Shown here: one piece after another, positions 24,496-35,857 of the stretch
Layout: each line of letters begins with the position of its first letter
Numbering within the stretch: the stretch's first letter is position 1
Source: Capitella teleta
Lineage: Eukaryota > Annelida > Polychaeta > Capitellidae
Assembly: GCA_000328365.1 (NCBI GenBank)
Contig: KB308705.1
Span: 5,259-69,258 of the forward strand
Reading direction: 5' to 3'
DNA length: 64,000 nucleotides
Made by a program: the position numbers and the translations under genes
The notes under the pieces: model-generated
Database searches by the model: none
The model's input: the letters and a program-made list of their open reading frames with translations, nothing else
What the model was told of the DNA's origin: nothing

Positions 24496-27333
24496 GCTAA
24501 TGATCATCAATGAATTCGATATCATGAATTTCTATGCATATGGAATGAGTTATTATCAAGAGAGCACTGACATTTAAATTTTAAACACTCAAATTATAAT
24601 ATATTTGAGAAAGTATTCAGATTTCAGTGAAACCTGGGAAGAAAATTCTCTAATCACAATCCCAAAAAAAACAAACTATAAAGGCTACATAGTACAATAT
24701 ACATGTGTCCAGTCATTTTTGGTATTTTGTTTTGTATTTTCAAAACTTTCTTTCATGAACTAGTCAATTAAGAAATGATAGAAAAATTATGATTTTAGTC
24801 GTCAAAATATGCACTAAACATTCCGCTCCCCTTTCACTATGTTTGATGTTATATGTTGTTGGTATGGGGGGTTTTTTTTTTTTTTTTTTTTTTTTCCCCT
24901 TTTTTTTTTGGGGGGGGGGGGTCCTTTGGTTTTTAATCGGCCTCAACAACAATATATAATTATTGAAACTATTAGAATTAATTAGAACCGGTAGTGGTTT
25001 GAAATTTTGTTAGTGGTACGATGGAACGAAAAATGTTGCGAAAATACAGCACATGTCATAATCATAATCATAATAATGAGTTAAAGTATAAATATGATCA
25101 ATATGCTACTCATGCTACTCACATGTGTACTCTCTACTTGTCTGCGTGGGTCTTCCCTTTTTATCGCTTTCATATTTCCATAATGACATGAATTGCAGTA
25201 CTTAATTATACGGGTAAAATGTGAGCCATGCAGTAATAAACCATAAATAATTCATTTTGTGCACCGTGATTCCACCAAAGTGAAGATCCAAGCGCTGCCC
25301 ATAAATCACGTATATTTATTTCTTTATTTCTTTCCCCATTTTAAGGCCCGACCTAAGAGACTGTATAAGCTACAACTCAACTTATTTTGTTCTCCTCTCG
25401 TTACCTTTCTCTCATTCTCATTGCGTGTTCTCTCTTTTTAAAATTCATTTTACATTTTTGTCTATCTCTTTTATTTAGCCTTTTTATTTCTGTCTCCCTT
25501 GTAATCTGGAATCACAGGTGAAGCCTGAGTGAAGGGCCTTGTATTGCCTTCTGATAATTATGTATTTCTTATAACCTTGATTTTGATTGATTCTTTTATT
25601 TATTTATTTATTTATTTATTTAATTTTCCCCCTCTGTCTTACCACGGTTTCCTGTTTGAAAATCGCAATTTTATTGAAGATACTTGTGTGGGTTTTCAAC
25701 TTTTTTTATTTTTAATGAAGACTTGGTCTTGTCTTGAATTTTAATGAATAAATAAAATAAACAATTCGTAGCAGGTGAAATCTTCCAAATGCACTTGTGT
25801 CTTTTGATATATAGCACGATATACACTTTTAATAAGTAAGGCATGTTCGTGTACCACATGAAATGAACTGCAGAACTGCGTGTATATAGCTAGAGTTCTA
25901 GACAGCATGAAGCGCAATCGATATTGGATCACTCGTAAGTTTGATCGCTGAATGCGAAGTCAAAATCTCTACAAATACAATCTGTGGATCCAGGCACTTG
26001 TGCATACATGTCGGGGTGCTATGCTTTCACCATAATTATATGTATATATTGGACGCTTTAAAATTCTTGTTTGTTGATAGTTTTTGTTTTGTTTTTTATC
26101 GCAAGAGGATGAATTTGAATCGAAGATTAGTCGTTCTGACCAGGGCAGTGAAAACATCCAGGACGTGTCCATGAGTGACAAGAAAGGGTCAGAGGTCAAA
26201 CTGTTAGAGATATTTTAGTCTTCGTTATTCAATTTAGAAATGATATTGCTAAGCTTTTGATGGAATAGGAAAACAAATCCTATTGATAAAGCAAATTAAC
26301 GTTTTGCTGAAACAGACGCCATCGGTTTCAAGGAATCAAGGTAATCAACAAACACTCTCTCATTTAATTTAAACGAAGTTTTTCGAATAACTTTGTTTCG
26401 TGAGATTTATTCTGAGAACGACCAAACGTACAATGCAACAATTATTTCAAACACGAAAAATCTCTCGACAGTCGACACTAACAATATTTTGAAACCATTT
26501 TTGTTGGCGTCTTCAATGTAAGCTGAGTGGCAATTCTCTTGAGACATATATTATTGCATCATTTTAATCGACGCTAATTAATTTATCCAACGAAAACAAC
26601 AAAAGTGAATGGATTGGTGAAATTTAAATTTTAAGACTGAACACGTGGCCGTGTATATTTCGAATACGTAAAGAGCGCGTGAATGCTCTCTCAGTCATCC
26701 TAATAGAAGTCTGGCTCAGCCGGTTCCATCGCTTAATAATATTATATACCCGTATTTATCAAAAAAAAGTCAATGACCCATTTGATATGGATGTGAGAAC
26801 TTACTGATATCATGGTCAGCTTCTTCATCGACGTCGTCTTCGTCGGCGTCATATTTTGAGCTGTTCATGTCGTCAGGCATGGAATCTTCCCTCGCCGCCA
26901 GAGACGGCATGTTGAACGGGCTGCGCGGTGGGCTGCGGCACGATGCTCCAGACGACTGCTGCATGGCCCCGGCGGGACCGGCGGCCGGCCGAGGGGCCTC
27001 TCCCTCGGCGTTCAGCTGCAGGAGCCCGTTCGGACCGTAAAGCAGCCCCAGTTCACGCGCCTCGTTCTCTTCTTGTGCTTGTTGTCGTCGAAGTGCAACT
27101 TGTGCCGCCATGACGCGCTGGCGTTCTGCGATTAATGTGCATTTAGCGCACATGCAGTCCCTCCATCGACAGAACCGTTTGTGTCCTTTGAGGGCAGACA
27201 CCACGCCGTGGTTACGACATCGGGCGCACTTGGGAGTGCGAGGGAAGCGGTCGCCTCCACGCATCTGGAAGAGAGGGTGAGGGGCCGAGGCATCGGGGGT
27301 GCCGCCGAGCGGAGAGGGGCTGCTCATGATCAT
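21846..27333 (-). CDS. DMRTA (Dmrt4/5): DMRTA-type (Dmrt4/5) transcription factor, two exons
   Basis: A doublesex/mab-3 related DNA-binding factor acting in the nucleus. Exon 1 is 27333-26805 and exon 2 is 22597-21846, joined over a 4.2 kb intron (donor ATCA|GTAAGT; acceptor TTTCACAG|CG). The phase agrees and gives 1281 nt, 426 aa. The start ATG at 27333 is the first Met before the DM domain. The DM domain covers about residues 33-90 with all eight zinc ligands: C36, C39, H51 and C55, plus H42, C60, C62 and C65. The [19 protein letters not shown] stretch is typical of Dmrt4/5. A basic SKRPR stretch follows the splice junction. The DMA domain, which defines the DMRTA group, lies at about 262-298 ([16 protein letters not shown], then [12 protein letters not shown]). 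An alanine run and Gly/Tyr/Pro-rich sequence lead to the stop at 21846. The family works in neurogenesis and sexual development (known for the family). Other Dmrt subgroups are unlikely because both domains match this one. A possible ATTAAA poly(A) signal on the minus strand lies at 21762-21757. Confidence 0.95.
24456..24494 (+). repeat. Poly-T tract (39 T)
   Basis: An uninterrupted T run in gene-free DNA. No retrotransposon body is visible beside it, so it may be a microsatellite or an assembly-sensitive site. Confidence 0.9.
24868..24922 (+). repeat. Mixed homopolymer tract (G, T, C, T, G runs)
   Basis: Runs of G, about 26 T, CCCC, about 10 T and about 11 G follow each other directly. The nearly mirror-symmetric arrangement of homopolymers is odd and may be a sequencing or assembly weak point. 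Confidence 0.8.
25598..25622 (+). repeat. (TTTA)n microsatellite
   Basis: About six TTTA units. Confidence 0.85.
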
Positions 27334-27900
27334 GGAAGAAGGAGAAGAAGAAGAAGACTCCGATCAAAAGTGCATGACAGCAACAGTTAAGGGCGTCGAC
27401 AACTTTTTCAAAGTCTTGTTGATTTTCGAAAATAGTCGGAGACTTCCTCCAATTGTCCGTGCTAATTGTGAGCGACACGTCTGTTCTGTTGCTCTTTTTT
27501 GCACCTCCTTTTCATGACAACAAAACATTGACAAGTCCATACAGCACAAAGAGGTGTTGGCACTGTTTAGCTCCGTCTGCGAAGTCACACACTCGGCCGT
27601 GTCCAAATACCTCCTAACATGCGCCTGTAAATCCGCCCATTTAGCGAGCAACCCGACGTCAAGTTGCAGAAGAGGGCGAGAAAAAGACCTCACTAAGCCC
27701 CGCCCACTCAGCTCATGTGCAACTGCGACGCCGTAACAACGCTTTCCATTGGTCGACGCATCGCAACAATTGCGCATGTCTCAACACTCCCACTGCCTTA
27801 TTTGGGCAGCGGCAACTTTCGCCTTTCTCGCAGCTGCTGTGATAGGTGCCTCCCCTGTGCAGCCTACCTGTCAGCGATCGCTAATCGCCGTTTAACACCT
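27334..27900 (-). promoter_or_regulatory. CpG-richer upstream region of the DMRT gene (probable promoter/5'UTR)
   Basis: This stretch directly upstream of the DMRT start codon is richer in CpG than the AT-rich DNA around it. It has open frames on both strands, as expected for GC-rich non-coding DNA, but none resembles a known protein. I see no clear TATA box, so the transcription start cannot be placed. Calling it a promoter/5'UTR is inference from position and composition. Confidence 0.35.
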
Positions 27901-30724
27901 TGAAAGAGCCCTATGTGCACTCGTGGAGCACTAAACCCCATCCTGGTGCGGGTATTTTTTTTTTCCGAGCTCACTAAATGGTCCTGACTTAGCATAAACG
28001 CACTTGACTTCCTTTACTTACGCCATACGCCGTGGTTATGAAATCAAACTCTGCACGTATTCGCAATCCGACAATTGAATTTATTCCATGATAACAGTTT
28101 GGTGTTACATGTACACCATTTAGCGCGAACAATACAGTATTTATATATATATATACGTATAGCTCATCGAATGAATTACTCGAACAATAAGCCATTCATT
28201 AATACACACCCCTTGCAGGGCCAGAAAGGCACATTGAAACGAAGGATATATTATATTTGCATAATTGCAATTAGAATATATTTAGTCAAAGTTCATCCCA
28301 ATTAACAGCCAACGACTGATTGGGTTAACGAATGACTCGAATGCCCTTATTAAATTTTGTAAATATCAGATACATACAAGTATTATTTTCTTTCAAATTG
28401 TAAGCCACCCCGTCGCACTGGAAGAGTTTAAGACAATCATGGCAAGTTATCTCCGAGGCGGCCTTCCTGTGTTAGCGCTCGACCTTGGTTGTAATTTTGT
28501 CGAAACCGATTTGAATAAGAAGCAATTGCGATTGAGTACAGCCGATTATACTCCAGTGTGTGGCTCTGTATATATACTGGGACTAGGACAAACCATGTTA
28601 TTTTCGCTTTCTCCACTCTTTTTCCCCCGAAAAACAGCGTATTTCGCCCACTTAATTCGGACGGAGACCAATCTTTTATTTGTATTAATTGCGATTTGTT
28701 TTAATCATTTTTGTCATTGTGCAGAGAATAATGTACACGCAAGCAGAGGTCTGCAACATGCACATTTACACAGGCAAAGTATAGACTTCGGGATATGTTA
28801 CTTCAAGAAGCCGCCAGCCACCCCATAGCAGGCTACTTTTCTTATTGTAAGTCTGAATGATTTCGAACTATGGGTATCATCATCCCAGTCAATTTCATCG
28901 CCTATAAAGTCATCTTGAGAGTGCTCAGCGTTATTATTTGGGATTCAATGCTTGCCTATGTAAGAAAATTAACTTCGGATCGCGAACAGGACGACATTAA
29001 CAACCAAAGAGTACAGACATGAGCATAAGTTTGAATACTATAATTTCTGGTAATGTACACCGCAAACAGGTTTAATTATTATATGGATTATAAGATTAGT
29101 ACGTCTACTTTGCACCTATAGCAAACCATTAGTATCAATTACTTTGTGCATGTAATTATTATCAATACATTTAGTATCGATCAATCAACAAAGTCGCAAT
29201 TCTTCGAAGCTCCTCACTTCACTCAGCGGGTGGTATTAGGCGGATGGTGATAAACACTAGGATAGCGATGCAGTGCTATTTCGCAATGCCGCGAAAAAAA
29301 GAATGCAATGAAGTGCAATGAAGAAATTTGCTCCAGTATGCAAATCTTTGAGGTTGGATAACGTATAGCGCTTCCTCTTGGAGTTGCAACGGGCGGCTGA
29401 ACAATGAGACTGACTGCACTGAGTACACGAATGCAGAACGAGTAGCGATCCTTTCGATCAGCTGGCTAAAATACCACCATCTTCGCAATCTCAGCGAATG
29501 TAATCGATTTTAACACTTGAATCAGAGGTACAATGTCTCCAAATCATAACGCATAAAAGGGAACGTTATGTTTTCAACACTCAGCACTGAACAACGAAAA
29601 GTGCAGAAAATGCGCTGTTAGCTTATTTAGACAGCTGTTAGATTATAATTAATATTAGAATTCCTATCTTATCTTTATAGATTGTACATTACTAATTAAT
29701 ACTAACTAATAATTTTCATAACCTGAACGCCTGCAAGTCGATACCAATATGCCTCCATTAATGTAATATTATGTACATTAATTAATAATTACACATGATT
29801 TCAGCATCTAATTTTCATAATTAGTCCAAATTCGAAGTTTCCGCCCCAAAACTTAACAAACAGGAACCCAAAGAACTGCACATCTGGACGCCCTAAATGA
29901 CGTCATCTACTCATCCCCGACGTGCCTCATCACTCCGAATCATGAACAAATGTCGCATTCGGAACGAAGCTGTTCAATGTCATCCACATCTACAATGTTG
30001 ACCCAATGCCACACTTCAACGAATACAAATCAAATAATTAGCCATAGTTTTATTGAATTAAATTTCGTGTGTATACAGAACTCAAAAGTCTCTCTCGGTG
30101 TTGAAAACAAAAGTTCATTTCTCATTTCTCCGAGGGAATTAATGAGTCAATGACTCAATGATCAGGTTGTAAAAGAAAGAAAACAGAGACACGACAGCAA
30201 AAGAAGAGACCACGTGTTCTGCAAGAGACATCGAGATGATTTCCTCGTTCATTCATCATCCTAATTGAAGACTTGTACACCCCCCCCCCCCCTCTTTCGC
30301 CTGACCATGAACACACCATTAAAAGGCTAAGTGTTTAAGTATGTATACAATTGGTATTAACGCGCTCACCTTCTTAATTCGGAGCCAAGAGCGGCGCTTG
30401 ATGTCTTGATGAATACACGCTCGAGATGAAATGAACACTTGTTGATCGAAGACGTGATATTTGCTCCTCGGTTGCATTCACCAACAGCTCGTCCATCTCG
30501 CCACGAAGACAGCAAGAAATGTGTTTAACTTGTATTATTTATCTCCACGAAAGTCGTCGATCTTCTGTAGAATGTCGATTTCTTAGCCATGCTGTTGCCT
30601 GTCCGCCTTTGCTGAGTCGTTTGTCAACTGTTATGAGGCCAAATGAGATGAACGCTGCTTGCGATTGCGTCAGCGTTGTCCCTCCGAACTTTTGTTCCAG
30701 ATTTCAATCACTTCGAGTTTGCCG

Positions 30725-30776
<52 letters not shown>

Positions 30777-31109
30777 GCGCGCCCGCGCGTTCTTGTTTGG
30801 ACACTAGGCTCTCTGTACATGTTTACTCATGCAATTAAATGAAATGGTCTGAGGGTAGGCCTACATGCACTTAATTGCGGCGTCCAGGGAAGTGCAATGC
30901 AGAACTTTGCATGTCCAAATGTATGAACTTGTCCATTGCATAACTTGCATTGATTTTTTTTTTTTCGATGAAATTGATCACTCCATTCTGCATTTGCATG
31001 CGTGCATCTACCAAGTATCCCGACTTTCTCCACACAAAAAAAAAAAAGTCATTGAAAACATTTACATGTAGCCGTGTAAACACTATAAAACAACCGAGTT
31101 CCCGGTGGT
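27901..31109. other. Gene-free DNA upstream of the DMRT gene
   Basis: The plus-strand frame 28439-28828 (129 codons) has no recognisable domain and no clear splice or start context. TCATAACGC occurs at 29544-29552 with an inverted AACGTTATG at 29562-29570. Otherwise low-complexity or AT-rich. Confidence 0.4.
30726..30774 (+). repeat. Poly-T tract (49 T)
   Basis: The longest homopolymer in the window, ending in GCGCGCGCCCGCGCG, a short potentially Z-forming GC run. No element body is recognisable next to it. Confidence 0.9.
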
Positions 31110-32106
31110 GCCTTGTAGGGAATGACTTCGATGAAGAGATGCACCTTGCTGACAAGAAAGTTGTTCTTCTCTTTGACAGCGCCTCAGATTGACGAACCAG
31201 TCAGTGATGACGATGACTCGGTCGAGATGAGCGAAGACGGAGAAGAGTGTCCCGCTCCTCCAACCTCCAGCATTGAGTGCAAGCAGGCGCTGGAAGCTTT
31301 TGTCAAGTACTGTAAAAAGAACGCGCAAGTTGGGGAGAAGTATGTAGCGACAGCACTCGCCATGAACAGAGGTATTATTACAGAGATGCGTGTTGCCGAT
31401 GTAAAGCAAACAAAATGTTGACCCGTCATCCAGGCCGCCTTGTTGTATTTGTACCGTACAAAAACAGACGGCTCAAATGAGCCAAAACATCTGGGTTACC
31501 TGGTTTTGCCGATCAGCAAGGCTTCCAACTTGTGCGTGCCAATGTCATTTCTACAGAGCGCCAGCGTCAGTCTTTCCTTGTTGTTCTTGCCTCGGACTGG
31601 CAAGGTATGGGTCGAACGACGTGCCGGGGTGAAGTCTGAAGTAGAGCGCCATCTCATCGATGTTGTAGATGAGCTCTGGGTCCCATCGTCAGAGGTACTC
31701 CCGCAACTCCCTTCGAGCGTCAGATACTTTTCTCAAGTACGTGTCATCCGGAGCTCTTTCGTGGCTTGCGATTCCCATCCTCCTCTTCAAGTTGCACAGC
31801 CAACCACGGCTGAACTTGAAGTTTGCAGGCACCTAAACGCCGCCCTCATCAACGAACCAACTGGCCTTCTCCGACAAAACTGCATCACTGCATGCATGTG
31901 CATAGTCTTCATTTTCTCCATCCACAGTGGGAGCGCCCTTTCCAGCCTTGTCCCATTTCCTCTCGAAGTGCGATGCGACGTCCTGCTGCGCCGCCAGCTG
32001 GTACATTCACGTCTGTACGGGCAAATGGCTTTCTTATCCTGGGGTGTGAGCTGGGCACGTTGGCGTTAGGCAAACGGTGTCGATGATGTGCAGGCAGCTC
32101 GCTTCA
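31110..32106. mobile_element. Tigger/pogo-like DNA transposase fossil with inverted C-terminal part
   Basis: On the minus strand, 32106 down to about 31430 gives a start MKRAACTSSTP, an HTH region (LTPQDKKAICPYR, AAQQDVASHFERKWD), FKFSRGWLCNLKRRMGIASH, the first catalytic stretch WDPELIYNIDEMALYFRL, and RGKNNKERLTLALCRND, with several frame breaks. On the plus strand, 31110 to about 31421 gives FDEEMHLADKKVVLLFDSAS, which aligns with the next DDE stretch, followed by an acidic linker and a SSIECKQALEAFVKYCKKN end. Protein order is therefore kept, but the last third points the other way. This implies an inversion after insertion. The element is dead. Confidence 0.75.
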
Positions 32107-33259
32107 TGGTGACGGTAAGCAGCAGAATACGCAGTGAATCTGATCAGAAATGACTGGTGACCTTTATGCACTATACCTTAAATGCATCTTTACTCGGGTG
32201 GGATTTTTTTTAACCCATTCGCCCACTTGTATAGGCCTACAACTGACACCTGAGCTATAAACTCCTTTTCCTGAGCCTTAATTGTCTCTTTCGAGAGGTT
32301 TAAATCACCGGTATCAACTCCATTACGTTCGATTTCATACGGTTGCGATGTCATTAAATCAATTATCCTATTATTGACAATGGAAGCTACCTAGTGAGTA
32401 GTTAATTTCCTTGTTTTGATATTCTGATAAAGGAAATCATTGTCTTATTTCAAGCAATTCTGCCTGAGCAAGAAAAGCGCATTATAATTAATTGGTCTTG
32501 AATTTTATTAATAGCTGGCAGAAGGTTTCAAATTTGGTCTCTCCGCATTCACTAAAGCCCGCAGAATTAACCTAAAATGTTCCGAACGAACTGAAGATTC
32601 TGTGGCGAACAACAAAATTATGGCCAGTACGACCTATGGCACTGTCACCCGATACGCATCGCCTTATCCTATAAAATATGTGACGGGAAAGCGATTTGTC
32701 AGGTTAGGTCACACGGGGTCACTTTGGGTATATGGCATTTGATAGTATACAGTTACGCTTCCCGTTGTATTCGACATTACACATACACAAAGGGACATTA
32801 CGCGTAGGCCTACAGGAAGGGAAACCGTTTCCTATAAATCGCTCCCGCGTCAATATCCTTCATACGGTGAGGCGGTGTGTATCGAGTGGCACCGTACGCC
32901 GTTTCTTCGAACAGCACTTCGCCGGAGCTCTCCTTATTTTAGTGGTGGAAGACGTGCGAAGCTTACGACTCGGATCTACAAGGCTTAGCATGACCAAAGC
33001 ACGTTGAGGTTTTGACTTTCAAAATGACAAGACTCACCTGCAAGACTTGCCAGCTAGTGAGGGATCAATTAAGTTATGAAAGCATAAACGGATGCTTCAC
33101 TCCCACTATATTAAAACAAGCATCTGAAGTTCTTCTGAACATTCAAAGATAGCCACTTGTCCGTTACATTAAAACTAAGTGAAGGTTAATAAGTTATACA
33201 AAATGTCTATGGCCTGTTCTCTTTTCCTCTTCGTCGCTCTGCATATCTCTTATCATTCT
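32107..33259. other. Gene-free DNA between the Tigger fossil and a T-rich tract
   Basis: No recognisable coding sequence, repeat or motif cluster was seen. Confidence 0.4.
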
Positions 33260-33334
33260 TTTTTTTTTTTTTTTTTTTTCTTTTCCTTGATTGTTTGTTT
33301 GTTTTTTTTTTTTTTTTTTTTGTTTTTTTTTTTG
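33260..33334 (+). repeat. T-rich tract with GTTT units
   Basis: Two T runs of 18-20 bases separated by TTGTTTGTTTG, followed by an ATGCA pentamer repeat at about 33337-33360. Confidence 0.85.
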
Positions 33335-33481
33335 CAATGATGCAATGCAATGCAATGCAATTGACAAATTGACAAATGGGAATCTCCGGATGTGTTCGGA
33401 GGATATTTAGATGCTGGTTATAGAAAGACGAAATGCCAATGAAAAAATGCCCACGTTTGACCACTTTTGGTGCTCGATTAA

Positions 33482-34180
33482 TTAAAGGGGTAGGGAACTG
33501 AATTTTAAATGATGTTCTATTGACTCATAGCACTAATTGATAGCATTCCGTGCCAAAAACACCATGCCTGGATGCAAGCATAAGGAAATAATGCATTTCG
33601 AATATCGGGGTTAGCATTGGGCCTATGGGAGAATGCCTTCCATTGCGAAGTATAGGAGACAAACGTCAGCTGAAGGCTTGCCGTGATTGGTCCCGTTCCC
33701 CTCGTGAAGCTATCGATTTCAGCCAATCAGAGCAAATCATCTTCGCCATAAAAGAACATCTTTGTTGTTTACGAAACGAAAGCGCATGCGTGGTGCACTC
33801 TGGCTGACCTTTTTACTGTTTCAGGATGAGAATCATGGTAGGTGTCCTAGAAAATCGCTTTTTAAAATAAGAAAAATAGCGAAAAAAAAAACTTTTTGCG
33901 CCTGACTGGTGGCAAAATGATTATTCTATCTATTTCCGAAAAGAAAATAAAAAAAATTCCAGGGGTTTAGTCGCAGGACACGCTGATATGACGAGGCCCA
34001 TTGTAGAAGTTGGGGAACTCAGTGTTTCATCAGAGCTTCTGACGTCACGCCTAATTAGCAATATATCTCCGCGAAATCGTTAGCGATGATATTCCTTGTG
34101 TGGGCCAGGCATAGGAATCATTTTTGGTGCATCAAATAACGACTCAAAGTCCATTTTTAACCAGTTCTCCCTCCCTTTAA
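33482..34180 (+). mobile_element. Non-autonomous TTAA-ended DNA element, copy 2
   Basis: About 699 bp in the opposite orientation to the copy at 4122-4815, with the same inverted ends (TTAAAGGGGTAGGGAACTG at the left; GTTCTCCCTCCCTTTAA at the right). High similarity along the full length and intact ends suggest both copies moved fairly recently. No transposase is encoded. Confidence 0.75.
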
Positions 34181-34346
34181 GCTGACGCAAGGAGTAAATT
34201 CGGTCCACGTGACGTTATGAATGTGACATGCACACTTGGGCTGAGGTCCCAACATCCACCTCAGACCATTTGTTCAAGGAGAGTCAGCAGCCCATTTCTA
34301 GTATAATAGAACATGCTAAAATGACTGAAGCAAGAATTTCTTTCTT

Positions 34347-34390
34347 TCATAACGTTGTTTCTGTGTTCATAACGTTCCAAATTCATAACG
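34347..34390. repeat. Three direct TCATAACGT units
   Basis: TCATAACGT occurs at 34347, 34367 and 34383 in the same direction within 44 bp, and the inverted core CGTTATGA lies at 34213-34220. This is the only tandem cluster of the core motif in the window. Confidence 0.6.
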
Positions 34391-34559
34391 TATTGGACAC
34401 ACGTGCAGACAGAATTCGCTAAGTTTGTGAGAACCTTTGGTACAGCATAATTATAGCCTGCCTATATGCAGAGGGACGCTGTCGTTTCAATATCAGCACC
34501 GTTACAGGAACGCTGCGGTATGAAGCATTAGGCCTAATAGGACCAGGGCAAAAAACCTG

Positions 34560-34864
34560 AGTCTCCGCGTTCTTTGATGCGTGCGTGTGGAAAACGCACC
34601 ACTCAACGCATCCGTAAGCGTGAACCCAAGATCAAGCAGTGGATGGTTGAAAATAAATTGAAACTGAATGACAGCAAAACTGAATTCATGATATTCTCCT
34701 CGAAAGCAAACCAGCGTTTCCTTAGTAACATCAGTATCACCACCGTCCGAAACCTCGGAGCTGTCCTTGACCGAGAAGTGTCCATGGAAGGACAAGTGAA
34801 TGCTTTGCTGAGATCAGCATATTACCATCGTCGACGCATATCAAAGATCCGCTGCGGTCACTGA
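34560..34864 (+). mobile_element. LINE reverse-transcriptase fragment (L2/CR1-like)
   Basis: IKQWMVENKLKLNDSKTEFM, then ISITTVRNLGAVLDREVSME and LRSAYYHRRRISKIR, follow the well-known end of the reverse-transcriptase domain of L2/CR1/Jockey-like LINEs. The catalytic YADD segment and both ends are missing. It lies between the TTAA element at 33482-34180 and the MITE-like repeat at 34960-35378. Confidence 0.85.
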
Positions 34865-34959
34865 CCATAGCAGAAAGAAGCAAAATATTCTGCCTTTCAA
34901 TTTGTATATTTCATTTTCTTATGCTCTGAAATAATGCATACATATTGGCGTAAGGACCA

Positions 34960-35378
34960 CTTCTCACGAGTGATGTCGAATCTGCTTGTAGGCCTACATA
35001 CCAGCAAATCACCCTCCATATCTATGTCAAAGAAAAGTAAAAGAGCGAAAAGAAAGTGCCGCTGGTTACCATGGCGACAATATACAAACGAATAAAACTA
35101 TTTTGGGATTTTGATGTGAAACACGCTTGCTTATAATTTAAATTATAATCGATTTTGAATTAGCGCGGAAATCTTCATGCAGTCTGACGTATTTTGACGA
35201 AATGCCGACCCCTGCTTCACTCAAATTGCTACCAGAGGTGATCACGTGACTTTCTGGGGAATTGTGTGCTTGCTATTTACATCTGGAAAGCTGATCTATA
35301 TATTCAGGTCAAATTTCAAATTTCTGTGATAGCGCGTTCTGTGCTAGGCCGAGCACTTTTCGAACAACCCTCGAATGT
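34960..35378 (+). mobile_element. MITE B-like dispersed repeat (mariner-type terminus)
   Basis: The right end reads AGGCCGAGCACTTTTCGAAC then AACCCTCG, like an inverted mariner terminus (GGTTGTTCGAAAAGTGC). About 230 bp of this copy matches 3306-3540 in reverse orientation. Its end alone matches 5085-5125, and its AAGTGCCGCTGGTTACCATG part matches 58022-58080. I could not find the left terminal repeat, so the start is approximate. Confidence 0.55.
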
Positions 35379-35857
35379 GCATCATAACATGTACTTGTGT
35401 CTCATCGTTTCAGCAAAATGTGAATTATTTTAAACTTTCTTTTTTGTTCAATATTTATTTATTGTGCATTACCAATTTGTTTATTTGTTGCTGTTTGTAG
35501 TTGCTGCTGATTTGTTGCAAGATATGATTTACTTGTAACTCGTTAATTACCACATGTATAATGTATGAGGGTGCACAGTACCGCTATAATTTAATAGTTG
35601 ATTAAATTGAAATCATAGTACTTTGCCTTAATTAAATTTATCAGAATAAATATCCAATGGATCTCCTGCACTGATAGCGTGGAGCGCATGAAATTGAAAT
35701 AATCACACAGCGACTTGTATAAAATATATTAAATGAATGAGAGATATATATACACACTGTTGATTGCGAGTCAGTCATAACGCATAATCATTACGTCACG
35801 GATAAGTCACATCTCGCAAAACCATACAATCACAACGTCATTCACAATTTCACGATT

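Larger units (their letters stand above)
22598..26804 (-). other. Large intron of the DMRT gene
   Basis: The 4.2 kb intron between the DM and DMA exons. It holds CpG-rich sequence next to exon 2 (22620-23350), the poly-T and mixed homopolymer tracts, and AT-rich DNA. No nested gene was seen. Confidence 0.8.

Noticed and set aside
27364-27777. 137-codon minus-strand frame upstream of the DMRT start
   Set aside because: It ends before the DMRT start codon, is in another frame and has no homologue I recognise. More likely 5'UTR or promoter.
28439-28828. 129-codon open frame on the plus strand
   Set aside because: No recognisable domain, composition like the surrounding DNA, no splice partners.
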